A DNA stretch of 64,000 bases from Arthrobacter_B citreus (GCF_042429235.1 NZ_JBHMBA010000002.1); one strand, 5' to 3'. Numbered from the stretch's first letter, positions 49,638 to 58,661 are shown. Numbers and translations are program-made. The notes: generated by a model from the sequence alone, not told the origin.

Positions 49638-49985
49638 ATGACTGGCGAGGAATTGCAGCAGATTGCCCGGGACACGGCGGCGTCGCTTGACGACGTGAGC
49701 AACGGGCGTCCGTTCACGCCGCACCTGGACGTGTGGAAAGTGCGCGGCAAAGTCTTCCTCATCGTCACCGAAGACCCCGACCTGCAGATCATCACTGTGA
49801 AGGTCGACCCGCTCTACGGGGAAGCGCTCCGCCGCGACCACGAGACGATCACCTCAGGGCACTACCTCGATAAACGGCACTGGATCTCCATTGGGCCCGG
49901 CAACGCGATCACGACAGAGCTGATCGAGGACCTCGTCTATACGTCCTACGACCTCGCCGGCGGCCGCACCCCGGAGCACTCGTGA
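49638..49985 (+). CDS. MmcQ/YjbR family DNA-binding-fold protein
   Basis: 115 residues. GRPFTPHLDVWKVRGKVFLI, TVKVDPLYGEALRRDHETIT and GHYLDKRHWISIGPGNAITT are the conserved YjbR elements. The fold resembles double-wing DNA-binding domains, but the role is unknown. A strong GGAGGAG site precedes ATG 49638. It overlaps rarA by 4 nt (GTGA). Confidence 0.9.
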   Translation: MTGEELQQIARDTAASLDDVSNGRPFTPHLDVWKVRGKVFLIVTEDPDLQIITVKVDPLYGEALRRDHETITSGHYLDKRHWISIGPGNAITTELIEDLVYTSYDLAGGRTPEHS

Positions 49986-51325
49986 ACGACACACCATCCC
50001 TGTTCGAGGCCGACGACGCCTCCCGGCCTTTGGCCGACCGGCTCCGGCCCCGCACGCTGCAGGACGTCGTCGGGCAGGACCATCTGCTCGCATCTGATGC
50101 TCCAATCGGCCGGATGGTGGATGCGCACCGGCTCGTCTCGATGGTGTTGTGGGGCCCGCCGGGGTGCGGAAAGACCACGATCGCCAGGCTTCTCGCCGAG
50201 CAGACCGATCTGGCATTCGAGCCGCTCTCCGCAACCTTCTCGGGGGTCGCTGACCTCCGGAAGGTATTCTCCGCGGCACAGCGCCGACGGGAGGTAGGCC
50301 AGGGCACGATGCTGTTCGTCGATGAGATCCACCGGTTCAACCGCGCCCAGCAGGACTCATTCCTGCCTTACGTCGAGGACGGAACCGTCGTCCTCGTCGG
50401 CGCGACGACAGAGAACCCGAGCTTTGAGCTCAACGGGGCGCTCCTGTCCCGAGCCCAGATCTTTGTGCTGAAACGCCTCGACGACGGCGCGCTTGAAACC
50501 CTCATTGCCCGCGCCGAGGACCTCCTCGGCGCACCGCTGCCACTGACGGATGAGGCCCGGCAGGCGCTGATTGCGCTGGCGGACGGCGACGGCCGGTATC
50601 TGCTGAACATGATCGAGCAGGTGCATGCCCTTGCGGCCCCCGTGGACACGGCGGCGCTTGCTGCGGCCGTGCAGAAACGGGCACCGTTGTATGACAAAGG
50701 CCAGGAAGGCCATTACAACCTGATCTCCGCCCTGCACAAAGCCATGCGGGGCTCGGACCCGGACGCGGCACTGTACTGGTTGGCGCGGATGCTCGACGGC
50801 GGTGAGGACCCCCTGTTCATCGCACGCCGCATTACCCGGTTCGCAAACGAGGATGTCGGCATGGCCGACCCGCAGGCTGTGCAGCAGGCCCTCGCAGCCT
50901 GGGACGTGTACGAACGCCTCGGCTCGCCCGAAGGTGAACTCGCCATCGCGCAAGCCGTCGTCTACCTCGCCACCGCACCGAAGTCCATCGGCGTGTACCG
51001 CGGATTCACCAGGGCGCGTGCTGCAGCGAAACGAACCGGTTCATTGATGCCGCCGGCACACATCCTGAACGCCCCGACCCGGCTGATGAAGGATCTCGGC
51101 TACGGCGATGGCTACCAATACGATCCCGACACCGAGACAGGATTCTCCGGCGCCAACTATTTCCCCGACGGCATGCCGCGGGAAACCTTCTACCAACCCG
51201 GCCCGCGTGGGTACGAGCGGGCCATTGCCGAACGGCTGGCCCACTGGGCGCAGCTCCGAGCAACGGCACCCGGATCATCTGGACGAAATCCACCCGACAC
51301 CTCGGGCAAAGGACCAGACGCCTGA
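49982..51325 (+). CDS. rarA: Replication-associated recombination protein A (AAA+ ATPase, MgsA/RarA)
   Basis: 447 residues from GTG 49982. PLADRLRPRTLQDVVGQDHL, Walker A LWGPPGCGKTTIARLLAEQT, Walker B MLFVDEIHRFNRAQQDSFLP, sensor GATTENPSFELNGALLSRAQ and the C-terminal MgsA tetramerisation region (HKAMRGSDPDAALYWLARML, GYQYDPDTETGFSGANYFPD). It acts on stalled replication forks with SSB. It is translationally coupled to the YjbR-like gene. Confidence 0.95.
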   Translation: MNDTPSLFEADDASRPLADRLRPRTLQDVVGQDHLLASDAPIGRMVDAHRLVSMVLWGPPGCGKTTIARLLAEQTDLAFEPLSATFSGVADLRKVFSAAQRRREVGQGTMLFVDEIHRFNRAQQDSFLPYVEDGTVVLVGATTENPSFELNGALLSRAQIFVLKRLDDGALETLIARAEDLLGAPLPLTDEARQALIALADGDGRYLLNMIEQVHALAAPVDTAALAAAVQKRAPLYDKGQEGHYNLISALHKAMRGSDPDAALYWLARMLDGGEDPLFIARRITRFANEDVGMADPQAVQQALAAWDVYERLGSPEGELAIAQAVVYLATAPKSIGVYRGFTRARAAAKRTGSLMPPAHILNAPTRLMKDLGYGDGYQYDPDTETGFSGANYFPDGMPRETFYQPGPRGYERAIAERLAHWAQLRATAPGSSGRNPPDTSGKGPDA

Positions 51326-51425
51326 CTGTCGATCCAATTCCGCCCTGCCAGTCCGCCTAACGGGAATTTCTTTCTCCCGGCTATTGCTTGCACCCACACA
51401 GCGAAAACCACCGAAGGGATGCACC

Positions 51426-52142
51426 ATGGCGACACTGGGAATTATCGGAAGCGGAAACATCGGATCAGCCGTTGCGCGGCTCGCGGTCGCAGCTGACATG
51501 AATGTGGTTATCGCAAACTCGCGGGGGCCGGAATCGCTTCAGGACCTCGTCACGGAGCTCGGGCCCCTGGCCCAGGCAGGGACGGTGGAAGACGCGGCGC
51601 AGAAGGGCGACGCCGTCGTGCTTTCGATTCCCCTGAAGGCAGTGAAGGATCTGCCGGACGGTCTGCTGCGAGGCAAGGTCGTGCTGGACACCAGCAACTA
51701 CTATCCCTCCCGGGACGGCAGCATCGACGAACTCATCAACAACAGCGTGACAACCAGTGAACTCATGCAGGAGCAGCTTCCCGGAGCGCGTCTGGTGAAG
51801 GCCTTCAACAACATCGTCGCCGGACACATCCCGGTGCTCGCCCGTCCCACAGGCTCCGGTGACCGCACGGCACTCCCCATCGCCTCCGACGACGCGCAGG
51901 CCAAGGCCGAGGCGGCAGCCATTATTGACCGGCTCGGCTTCGACACGGTCGACGCCGGTTCACTCGCCGACAGCTGGCGGTTTGAACCTGACACGCCGGC
52001 CTACGGCCTCGTCTATTTCGAGGACCCGGCGGTAGCCAAGCAGCGCATGATGGACGCAGAACCCGGACCGACGCCGGCAGACCAGGTCCAAGCCGCGCTG
52101 GACGAGGCGGAGCGGGTCAACATCGCTGACCGCAAGTTCTGA
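51426..52142 (+). CDS. NADPH-dependent F420 reductase-like NAD(P)-binding protein (paralogue A)
   Basis: 238 residues from ATG 51426 (AAGGGATG upstream). The N-terminal Rossmann motif is LGIIGSGNIGSAVARLAVAA with the NADP-type NSR at the end of the second strand; also DAVVLSIPLKAVKDLPDGLL, DTSNYYPSRDG and KAFNNIVAGHIPVLA. The exact length and most residues are shared with the gene at 54057, indicating a recent duplication. Substrates may be F420 or another oxidised cofactor. Confidence 0.85.
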   Translation: MATLGIIGSGNIGSAVARLAVAADMNVVIANSRGPESLQDLVTELGPLAQAGTVEDAAQKGDAVVLSIPLKAVKDLPDGLLRGKVVLDTSNYYPSRDGSIDELINNSVTTSELMQEQLPGARLVKAFNNIVAGHIPVLARPTGSGDRTALPIASDDAQAKAEAAAIIDRLGFDTVDAGSLADSWRFEPDTPAYGLVYFEDPAVAKQRMMDAEPGPTPADQVQAALDEAERVNIADRKF

Positions 52143-52189
52143 CCCCTGGTTCCGGGGCCTGCTTCCGGGGTCCGGCTTCCGGGGCCGGA

Positions 52190-52627
52190 TTAGGCCACGA
52201 AGATGCAGAACGGATGGCCGGCTGGATCGGCATACACGTATAACGGCTCGTCCGGATCATCGGTACGGTCCAGGAGAAGTTCCGCCCCGAGTTCCAGCGC
52301 CCTGGCATGCTGACGGTCCAGGGAATCCCGGTCCGGAACGGTGAGGTCCAGGTGCAGCTGCATCGGCACGTCGGGTTCCGGCCAGGTGGTCCGCTCCAAG
52401 CGGTCCACCAGCTGGAACGCCAGCACGGCGCGACCCTCACCGTCGGTGAGGGTCAGCCAGTCGACGTCCTCCCGGGCGCCGTCGGGGGCACCGCCGGAAG
52501 CGCCGTCGGCCGCCGGTTCATCGCCTGGCCGGTATCGAAGTCCGAGGAGTTGGCGGTAGAACTCGGCCAGCCCCCGGACGTCGGTGGTGTCCAAAACGGT
52601 GTGCCGGAGCTGAGGGAATTCAGTCAT
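52190..52627 (-). CDS. VOC (glyoxalase/bleomycin-resistance) family protein
   Basis: 145 residues with paired beta-alpha-beta-beta-beta modules: RHTVLDTTDVRGLAEFYRQL with LGLRYRPG, then VPMQLHLDLTVPDRDSLDRQ and YVYADPAGHPFCIFVA. The metal ligands expected of this class (His, Glu positions) are partly visible. Substrate unknown. Leaderless -10 (TAGTCT) 6 nt before ATG 52627. Confidence 0.88.
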   Translation of the reverse strand: MTEFPQLRHTVLDTTDVRGLAEFYRQLLGLRYRPGDEPAADGASGGAPDGAREDVDWLTLTDGEGRAVLAFQLVDRLERTTWPEPDVPMQLHLDLTVPDRDSLDRQHARALELGAELLLDRTDDPDEPLYVYADPAGHPFCIFVA

Positions 52628-52633
52628 GGCGCG

Positions 52634-52639
52634 AGACTA
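52634..52639 (-). promoter_or_regulatory. Leaderless -10 element (TAGTCT) for the VOC gene
   Basis: Minus-strand TAGTCT, 6 nt (CGCGCC), ATG 52627; no Shine-Dalgarno. Confidence 0.4.
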
Positions 52640-52814
52640 GCGCAGGATGGCCAGCGGTTCCTGCGTAGCCGGGCTGGTGGCGCTGGCCAGTGTGATGTCG
52701 CACGCTTCCCGGCATAAGAGGAATAGGAACAGTCTTTCTCCCGGTTGCGCTTGGTATACCAATTCCAGCCCAGGACACTACGGTCCGGCTGCAACCGAGA
52801 GAAAGACCCTCAGA

Positions 52815-53894
52815 GTGAAACTCTTTACCCCGCTGACCATCGGCACCATGGAACTGCCCAACCGCCTCGTCATGGCACCGCTGACCCGCATGCGTGCTGA
52901 TCTTAACGGCGTGCCCACCGATGTCATGGTCGACTACTACCGCCAGCGCGCTTCCCTGGGCCTGATCGTTTCCGAAGGCATCTACCCGTCCTTCACCGGC
53001 CAGGGCAACACCCGGATGCCCGGCCTGGTCACCGAGGACCACGTCACCGGCTGGAAGCGCGTCACCGACGCCGTGCACGCCGCCGGCGGCCGGATCGTCG
53101 CCCAGCTCATGCACTCCGGACGCGTCGCCCACGAGAACATCAACGGCGGCCGCGGCGCCGTGGCCCCCAGCGCCATCGCGCTCGAGGGCATGGCCCACAC
53201 CTACGACGGCAAGCAGCCCTACCCGGTGCCGCACGCCCTCACCGAAGCTGAACTCCCCGGCGTCGTGCAGGACTTCGTGTCCGCCGCACGGAACGCGATG
53301 AAGGCAGGGTTCGACGGCGTCGAGCTGCACGGCGCCAACGGCTACCTGCTGCACGAGTTCCTCTCCCCCGTCTCCAACACCCGCACCGACAACTACGGCG
53401 GCTCCCCGGAGAACCGGGCCCGCCTGGTCATCGAGGCCTTCCGTGCCGTGGCCGAGGCCGTTGGCGCGGAGCACACCGGCATCCGCATCTCCCCCGAGCA
53501 CAACATCCAGGGCGTGCTGGAAACCGACCGCGAGGACGTCACTGCAACCTACACAGCGCTGGTGGACGGCATCGCCGACCTGAAGCCGGCCTACCTGTCC
53601 ATCCTGCACGCCGACCCGGCCGATGCCATGGTCCAGGACCTGCGCCACCGCTTCGGCGGCCCGGTGCTGCTGAACACCGGCTTCGGCACGGTCACCAACC
53701 GCAGTGATGCCGTTGCCCTGCTCCAGGAGGACCTGGCCGACGCCGTCGTCGTCGGACGCCCGGCGCTGGCCAACCCGGACCTGGCCCGCCGCTGGCAGGA
53801 AGACCATCCGCTGAACGACCTGGATTACGCCACCTTCTACACCGACGGCGCCGTAGGCTACACGGACTACCCGGAGCTGGCTCCGGTTTCCTAA
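52815..53894 (+). CDS. Old Yellow Enzyme-family NADH:flavin oxidoreductase (N-ethylmaleimide reductase-like)
   Basis: 359 residues from GTG 52815 preceded by GAGAGAAAG. KLFTPLTIGTMELPNRLVMA, PLTRMRADL, AQLMHSGRVAH, FDGVELHGANGYLLHEFLSP with the substrate-binding HxxN, RTDNYGGSPENRARLVIEAF and ADAVVVGRPALANPDL are diagnostic of FMN-binding ene-reductases. It lies between the two F420-reductase-like paralogues and is followed by a strong terminator. Confidence 0.95.
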   Translation: MKLFTPLTIGTMELPNRLVMAPLTRMRADLNGVPTDVMVDYYRQRASLGLIVSEGIYPSFTGQGNTRMPGLVTEDHVTGWKRVTDAVHAAGGRIVAQLMHSGRVAHENINGGRGAVAPSAIALEGMAHTYDGKQPYPVPHALTEAELPGVVQDFVSAARNAMKAGFDGVELHGANGYLLHEFLSPVSNTRTDNYGGSPENRARLVIEAFRAVAEAVGAEHTGIRISPEHNIQGVLETDREDVTATYTALVDGIADLKPAYLSILHADPADAMVQDLRHRFGGPVLLNTGFGTVTNRSDAVALLQEDLADAVVVGRPALANPDLARRWQEDHPLNDLDYATFYTDGAVGYTDYPELAPVS

Positions 53895-53908
53895 CCGAAC
53901 AGGCATGA

Positions 53909-53948
53909 CGACGGCGGGCCCTCCGCATCACGCGGGGGCCCGCCGTCG
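53909..53948 (+). terminator. GC-rich terminator after the Old Yellow Enzyme gene
   Basis: CGACGGCGGGCCC (53909-53921) pairs with GGGCCCGCCGTCG (53936-53948), 13 bp, with a 14-nt loop and the weak tail CCGTTCAGTT. It begins about 15 bp past the stop codon. Confidence 0.8.
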
Positions 53949-54056
53949 CCGTTCAGTTCAGTGAGGGAATTCTTCGACGGCAGGGGCGGTTGCTTTCCGT
54001 AGAGAAGGCTGCGGGACAGCGCGGCCAGGCCAGGAACACTACCGAAGGAATAGGCA

Positions 54057-54773
54057 ATGCCAACACTGGGAATCATCGGAAGCGGAAACATCGGATCGGC
54101 CGTCGCCCGGCTTGCGGTAGCGGCGGGGATGAACGTGGTCATCGCCAATTCACGGGGACCTGAATCGCTCGCGGACCTTGTGGCCGAGCTGGGGCCGCTG
54201 GCCACCGCGGGAACGGTGAACGACGCCGCGGCCCGCGGCGACGCCGTCGTGCTGTCCATTCCGCTCAAGGCTGTTTCCAACCTTCCGGACGGATTACTGG
54301 ACGGCAAAATCGTCCTGGACACGAGCAATTACTATCCGTCACGGGACGGACGCATCGCCGCCCTCGATGACAGCAGTGTCACCACCAGCGAACTGGTGCA
54401 GAGCTGGCTCCCCGGCGCGCAGTACGTCAAGGCGTTCAACAACATCCTGGCCCATCACATTCCGTTGCTGGCCCGGCCCAGCGGCGCCGCTGACCGGTCC
54501 GCACTGCCCATCGCCTCCGACGACGAGTCGGCCAAGGCAGAGGCTGCGGCACTCATCGACGCGTTGGGGTACGACGTGGCCGACGCCGGAACCGTCGCTG
54601 AAAGCTGGCGTTTCGAGCCCGACTCCGCCGGCTACACCCGCCTCTACCTGGCGGATGCCAGCACACCCGATGACCAGCTCATGAGCTCGGTTCCCGGCAC
54701 AACGCCCAAGGAAAAGGTCCGGTCCGCGCTGGCGTCAGCCACGCGCGTGAACGTGGCAGACCGGGTGTTCTAA
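54057..54773 (+). CDS. NADPH-dependent F420 reductase-like NAD(P)-binding protein (paralogue B)
   Basis: 238 residues, the same length as paralogue A and largely identical through LGIIGSGNIGSAVARLAVAA, NVVIANSRGPESLADLVAEL, VLSIPLKAVSNLPDGLL and DTSNYYPSRDG. Divergence is concentrated in the C-terminal half. GAAGGAATAGGCA precedes the ATG. The copy pair flanks the Old Yellow Enzyme and VOC genes, suggesting duplication with insertion or a segmental event. Confidence 0.85.
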   Translation: MPTLGIIGSGNIGSAVARLAVAAGMNVVIANSRGPESLADLVAELGPLATAGTVNDAAARGDAVVLSIPLKAVSNLPDGLLDGKIVLDTSNYYPSRDGRIAALDDSSVTTSELVQSWLPGAQYVKAFNNILAHHIPLLARPSGAADRSALPIASDDESAKAEAAALIDALGYDVADAGTVAESWRFEPDSAGYTRLYLADASTPDDQLMSSVPGTTPKEKVRSALASATRVNVADRVF

Positions 54774-54807
54774 GCCGGCACTGGTTCCCGAGCCCAAATT
54801 GAACGAC

Positions 54808-54846
54808 GACGGCAGGCCTCCCGCATGGTGCGGGAGGCCTGCCGTC
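54808..54846 (+). terminator. Strong terminator with an 18-bp perfect stem
   Basis: GACGGCAGGCCTCCCGCA (54808-54825) pairs fully with 54829-54846 around a 3-nt loop (TGG). A TAGGGT -10 begins at the next base, so the terminator insulates the following leaderless gene. Confidence 0.85.
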
Positions 54847-54852
54847 TAGGGT
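54847..54852 (+). promoter_or_regulatory. Leaderless -10 element (TAGGGT) for the kinase-like gene
   Basis: TAGGGT, 6 nt, ATG 54859. The -10 directly abuts the preceding terminator; the -35 would have to lie in the terminator stem. Confidence 0.4.
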
Positions 54853-54858
54853 GTAGGG

Positions 54859-55911
54859 ATGACTGCACGCAGAGAAAACGCCCGGCGCCTCTCCGCAGTG
54901 CTCGCCGGCCTCGATGATGCCGGCGTCCTGACCCTCATCAATGCAGCGGAAACAGTGGGCATGGGCATCGGCGGAACCACCAGTACAGTCCTTGTCGATG
55001 GAACCACGGTCTTCCTGAAACAACTGCCGCTAACCAGTGCAGAAGAACAGGATCCAACCTCCACCGCGGGCCGGGCGCAGCTTCCCTTCGCTTGTCATTA
55101 CGGAATAGGCAGCCCCAGCCACGGAGCCGGGCGGGAACTGGCGGCACATCAACTGGCCTCCGACTGGGTGCAGACGGGGAAGGCCGACTTTTTCCCGCTG
55201 CTTCTCGGCTGGCGGGTGGTGGACAGGCCATGCGCGCTGGATCTGCACGAGTTCGACGGCGATGGTCCCCCGCGCCAATGGGGATCCCACTGGCCGCAGG
55301 TCCAGAACCAAGTCACGGCGATGGAGGATGCCACCAGCAGCCTGGTGCTCTTCCTCGAGTACGTTCCCGAGACACTCGGCGCGCGGGTGCGCCGGAGCCT
55401 CGCCGACGGCCTGGGTGAGGAAGTTTTCGTGGACGCGGTCCATCAGATCCTTCAGGCAACGGACTGGATGCGGACTGAGGGCTTTCAGCACTTCGACGTG
55501 CATCCGGGGAACATCCTCGTCCGGGAGGGCACGCTGCTTTTCACTGACTTTGGACTGGCCCTTCACCGCGGGTGGAAGCTCACTGCGGTGGAAGCGGAGG
55601 CCATGCCCGCCCACGAAGACTACGACCGCGAGACCGCCCTCATGCACCTGTTCCACTGGGTACTGTACGAACTGGGTTTCACCACCGGCCCACAGCGTCT
55701 GGCACTGTTACGGGCTGCCGCCGCCGATCCTGGCACTCCGGCACTGGCTTCGGTCCGGGCTGCCCTGGGCGACGGCGCGGACCTGATTGCCTGCCATGCA
55801 GCTGCGGCCGTCTACAGCACCGAGATGTTTGCAACCCTGATGCGGGATGCTTCCACAACCCAATACACGGGCACCCAGGGACGGCAACGCTCCGTGAGCT
55901 CGTCCTGGTGA
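54859..55911 (+). CDS. Protein kinase-like (PKL) fold protein
   Basis: 350 residues with the kinase core in order: Lys54 in TVFLKQLPL, Glu93 in GRELAAHQLASDW, HFDVHPGNIL (H211-x-D213, N218) and LLFTDFGLALH (D230-F-G). There is no receptor or membrane region. It fits the aminoglycoside-kinase/ABC1-like small-molecule or protein kinase class more than Hanks-type PknB. No partner is visible next to it. It lies just after a terminator and has its own leaderless promoter. Confidence 0.75.
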   Translation: MTARRENARRLSAVLAGLDDAGVLTLINAAETVGMGIGGTTSTVLVDGTTVFLKQLPLTSAEEQDPTSTAGRAQLPFACHYGIGSPSHGAGRELAAHQLASDWVQTGKADFFPLLLGWRVVDRPCALDLHEFDGDGPPRQWGSHWPQVQNQVTAMEDATSSLVLFLEYVPETLGARVRRSLADGLGEEVFVDAVHQILQATDWMRTEGFQHFDVHPGNILVREGTLLFTDFGLALHRGWKLTAVEAEAMPAHEDYDRETALMHLFHWVLYELGFTTGPQRLALLRAAAADPGTPALASVRAALGDGADLIACHAAAAVYSTEMFATLMRDASTTQYTGTQGRQRSVSSSW

Positions 55912-55918
55912 CAGGGTT

Positions 55919-56482
55919 TCAGCCGGCAATCCCGGCGGCGACGAGATAGCGTCCCGCCACCCACCACTGGCCGTAGAGGAAAACCACCGTCATCACCGGC
56001 AGCAGGATGTACCCGTAGAAGCGGGCCTTGGGCCGCAGATCCGTCTTCTCCTTCCGGCTCCTCCAAACGAACTGCAAATGCATCAACACGCACAGGAGCA
56101 TAAAGAACGGCGCGGAAACACTGCCCGACGTCCGCCCGCCGACCTCCAGGCGGGTGTTCCAGGGAACGGTGGCGAGCAGGTACCAGGAGATGGCGATACT
56201 GCAGATGAGAGCGGCCGCACTGACTATGCCGGAAAACCGGACACACCTCTTACCGAGAGCCCGGTCCCTTCGGGTCAGCTCCCCCATCGGGTGGGACTTT
56301 CCCTTCCCGGTGCCCACGTCCCCCTGCGCTATCGCCTTCAGCTCGGGGGTGAGGTTGGCTCCTTGCGCGCTGAGCATTTCCGCCCGGCGCACGGTCCGCT
56401 TTTCCCACGCCAGCCCGGACATCGGGAGGATGAACGCAGCAGCCAAGGCAAACAGGGTGCCGACCCAATCCCACCAGACCAC
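55919..56482 (-). CDS. Hypothetical membrane protein
   Basis: 187 residues from GTG 56482 (AAGGGGGAACA upstream). Four predicted helices: WDWVGTLFALAAAFILPMSG, FSGIVSAAALICSIAISWYL, SAPFFMLLCVLMHLQFVW and ILLPVMTVVFLYGQWWVAG, with a charged cytosolic loop after the first (RRAEMLSAQGANLTPELKAI). Function unknown. Convergent with the kinase-like gene, 7 bp apart. Confidence 0.7.
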   Translation of the reverse strand: MVWWDWVGTLFALAAAFILPMSGLAWEKRTVRRAEMLSAQGANLTPELKAIAQGDVGTGKGKSHPMGELTRRDRALGKRCVRFSGIVSAAALICSIAISWYLLATVPWNTRLEVGGRTSGSVSAPFFMLLCVLMHLQFVWRSRKEKTDLRPKARFYGYILLPVMTVVFLYGQWWVAGRYLVAAGIAG

Positions 56483-56595
56483 TGTTCCCCCTTGTACCGC
56501 CAGGGGTACTGAACTGCCTGGCTCCGGAAAACACTATCCTGCACCGGCAATCCGGCGGCAATCGGAGGGGGCGGGCGGGGATGGCTTGCCCCGTC

Positions 56596-57729
56596 CTAGG
56601 CCGGTGCAGCCGGACCGGTTGGCCAGCGCAGCAATGCCGCAACATCCGTGCCCCCGGGCAGGACGCCGTCGGGCACCAGAAGGACTTTGGCATCCGTCAG
56701 GGCCGCGGCCCGCAGCAGCGCGGCAGGTGCGGGCACTCTTCCGAGCTCCTGGGCACCGAGCGCCTGTTCGCCGGCACTGGCGATCCACGGTTCAGCTCCG
56801 AGTGCCAGCAGGCGGCGTTCGGCAAGCGCTCCGTCATTCATGATCAGCACCTCCACCTGGGCCTGCTGCAGGGCATGCAGCACAGCACCAATGCCGGTGG
56901 CCGACTGAGGGTTGGCCTGGCCTTCCTCCTGGGCCAGCCGGTCCATGATCTCCTGCTGCTCAGCCGCCCACTGCAGCGCAATCCGTTCCTGGACCTCATC
57001 CTGCAAACCTTCGGCCGGCGCGCCGCCGGTGTGGGTGTGGGCACCCACAAAGGTCACCAAATCACGGTGAGCCTCGGAAATCTGTTCCTTGACCAGGGTC
57101 CGGGCGCGGATGTCCCCAGCCAAGGCGATGAGCCGGGCTCCGCTGCCTTCCACGATGCGGTCGATCGATTCGGCAACCTGGTCTGCGTTGCGGCGCCAGG
57201 TTTGTTCGGTCCGCCGCTGCAGCTTGTCGTGCGACCAGCCGCCCCCTGGAATCTTATGAATATCCTCGGTTGAGCCCTCAATGGCCTGCACATCCGCGGG
57301 GCCGGTCCGGCCGAGGTATTCCAGCTGGATCTCGGCGCCTTCGCGGGAGACTTCGGCAACGACGTACGGAAATTCCTCCGGGCGGTGCTTGAGCAGCGGC
57401 AGCAGGTCCGGAATCACGTCCACGGTTATCCGTTCCGGTGCCACCAGCTCTCCGGCCAGAAGCTCATTCAGTTCCACGGTTCCCTGGCGTACGAGGACAA
57501 ACCGCGACACCGGAGACGGCTGCCCCTGTGCCGGCGCCGTGGCCTGTTCCATGGCCACCAGGTCCTCGCGCTGGGCGCCCTGCTGTGCCAGTGCATCCCG
57601 GATGTTTCCGGGACGGACCTCAGCGGCTTCGAGTCCGTCCACAGTTCCTGCCCCCGCATCGAAATACGCGGTGCACCACGGCCCCTGTTTCCGGTAAAGC
57701 TCTGCGTACTTATGGAGGTTCTCAGTCAT
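56596..57729 (-). CDS. Vms1/Rv2629-like bacterial eRF1-domain protein (baeRF family)
   Basis: 377 residues from ATG 57729 with GAGAGGGAAAACG upstream. HKIPGGGWSHDKLQRRTEQT is the signature segment of Rv2629-like proteins, and GSGARLIALAGDIRARTLVK, TGIGAVLHALQQAQVEVLIM and AALTDAKVLLVPDGVLPGGT form the C-terminal release-factor-like L30e domain. Archaeo-eukaryotic eRF1/Vms1 relatives act on stalled ribosomes; in mycobacteria Rv2629 is hypoxia-induced. Here the exact role is inferred from the family. Confidence 0.85.
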   Translation of the reverse strand: MTENLHKYAELYRKQGPWCTAYFDAGAGTVDGLEAAEVRPGNIRDALAQQGAQREDLVAMEQATAPAQGQPSPVSRFVLVRQGTVELNELLAGELVAPERITVDVIPDLLPLLKHRPEEFPYVVAEVSREGAEIQLEYLGRTGPADVQAIEGSTEDIHKIPGGGWSHDKLQRRTEQTWRRNADQVAESIDRIVEGSGARLIALAGDIRARTLVKEQISEAHRDLVTFVGAHTHTGGAPAEGLQDEVQERIALQWAAEQQEIMDRLAQEEGQANPQSATGIGAVLHALQQAQVEVLIMNDGALAERRLLALGAEPWIASAGEQALGAQELGRVPAPAALLRAAALTDAKVLLVPDGVLPGGTDVAALLRWPTGPAAPA

Positions 57730-57759
57730 CGTTTTCCCTCTCGCCGATCGCAGTCATTC

Positions 57760-58470
57760 CTATTCCTGATGAGCAGCCCGGGCAAACGCTCCCCCGTCTC
57801 CCCTGCCGCTGCCCGCACCGCGCTGCACCCGTGCCCGCAGCGTTGCAGCACCCGGTCCGGCGAGCTGGTCCAAGTAAGCGGACCGGCCGGCGATGCTCAT
57901 CACGAGGGCAAGGGTTGGGCCGGTGACCAGCAGCCCGTAGCCGGTCGTGAAGCGTCCGTCAGTGGCCCGCAGCTGGAACCCATCAGCCGTGGACCGGCTG
58001 GGAACCGCAAAGTCCCGCGCGGTAAAAAACGCGGCCACGGCAGCCACCGCCTCGGGTGCCGGTGTCCGTGGAAGGCCCAGCGGCTGGCGGATGTCCTGCC
58101 CGTGAACAACAACTTCGCCCAGGTAGGCGGCGGTGTGGGAGGAGGGCGCGGTGGTGCTGTCGATGATTCCGCGGAACCTGGCGAGAGTCTCTGCCGGAGT
58201 GCGGCCCAGATGTTCACCGAGACGCCGCTGGTTATGCACGTCGGGGCGGAAGCGGGCGGCAATCATGCTTTGCAGCCATTGCCGCTGATTCATGCTTGCA
58301 CCCGCTGTGAGATGGGCAAGCGCCTGTTCCACGTTCCACAGCCCGCACAGCGTGCCGTGCTGCCACTGCTCCTCCGATAACCCGGCCAGATCCTCAGCCA
58401 GCGCCGCCCGCTCGGCGCGAATCAAAGCCCACAGGGGGTCCTTCTTAGTGCTGTTGTTCGTCTCGGTCAC
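57760..58470 (-). CDS. Maleylpyruvate isomerase-family mycothiol-dependent enzyme (MDMPI/DinB-like)
   Basis: 236 residues from GTG 58470 (AGGAG 9 nt upstream); the reading from 58521 is longer without support. RAERAALAEDLAGLSEEQWQ, LCGLWNVEQALAHLTAGASM and EVVVHGQDIRQPLGLPRTPA supply the three histidine metal ligands of the DinB-like bundle. Such enzymes use mycothiol in isomerase or transferase reactions. The C-terminal SCP2-like part is present (DGFQLRATDGRF). Substrate unknown. Confidence 0.85.
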   Translation of the reverse strand: MTETNNSTKKDPLWALIRAERAALAEDLAGLSEEQWQHGTLCGLWNVEQALAHLTAGASMNQRQWLQSMIAARFRPDVHNQRRLGEHLGRTPAETLARFRGIIDSTTAPSSHTAAYLGEVVVHGQDIRQPLGLPRTPAPEAVAAVAAFFTARDFAVPSRSTADGFQLRATDGRFTTGYGLLVTGPTLALVMSIAGRSAYLDQLAGPGAATLRARVQRGAGSGRGDGGAFARAAHQE

Positions 58471-58661
58471 TGTCTTGTACTCCTGCACCTTCACGCGCCA
58501 CATCCCGAAGTCGGTAACCAACCGGAGACGCTCACGCTACCGCCGCTGGACTGCTGCCGCCACGGTGTTCAGCGGATTGGTTTGCTTTTGCCCGCGATGG
58601 GTTCCCTTCGGACACGGGCGTGCAGGAAGGTTCGGCTGCCGCCGAACCCCGCGGCCCCGGG

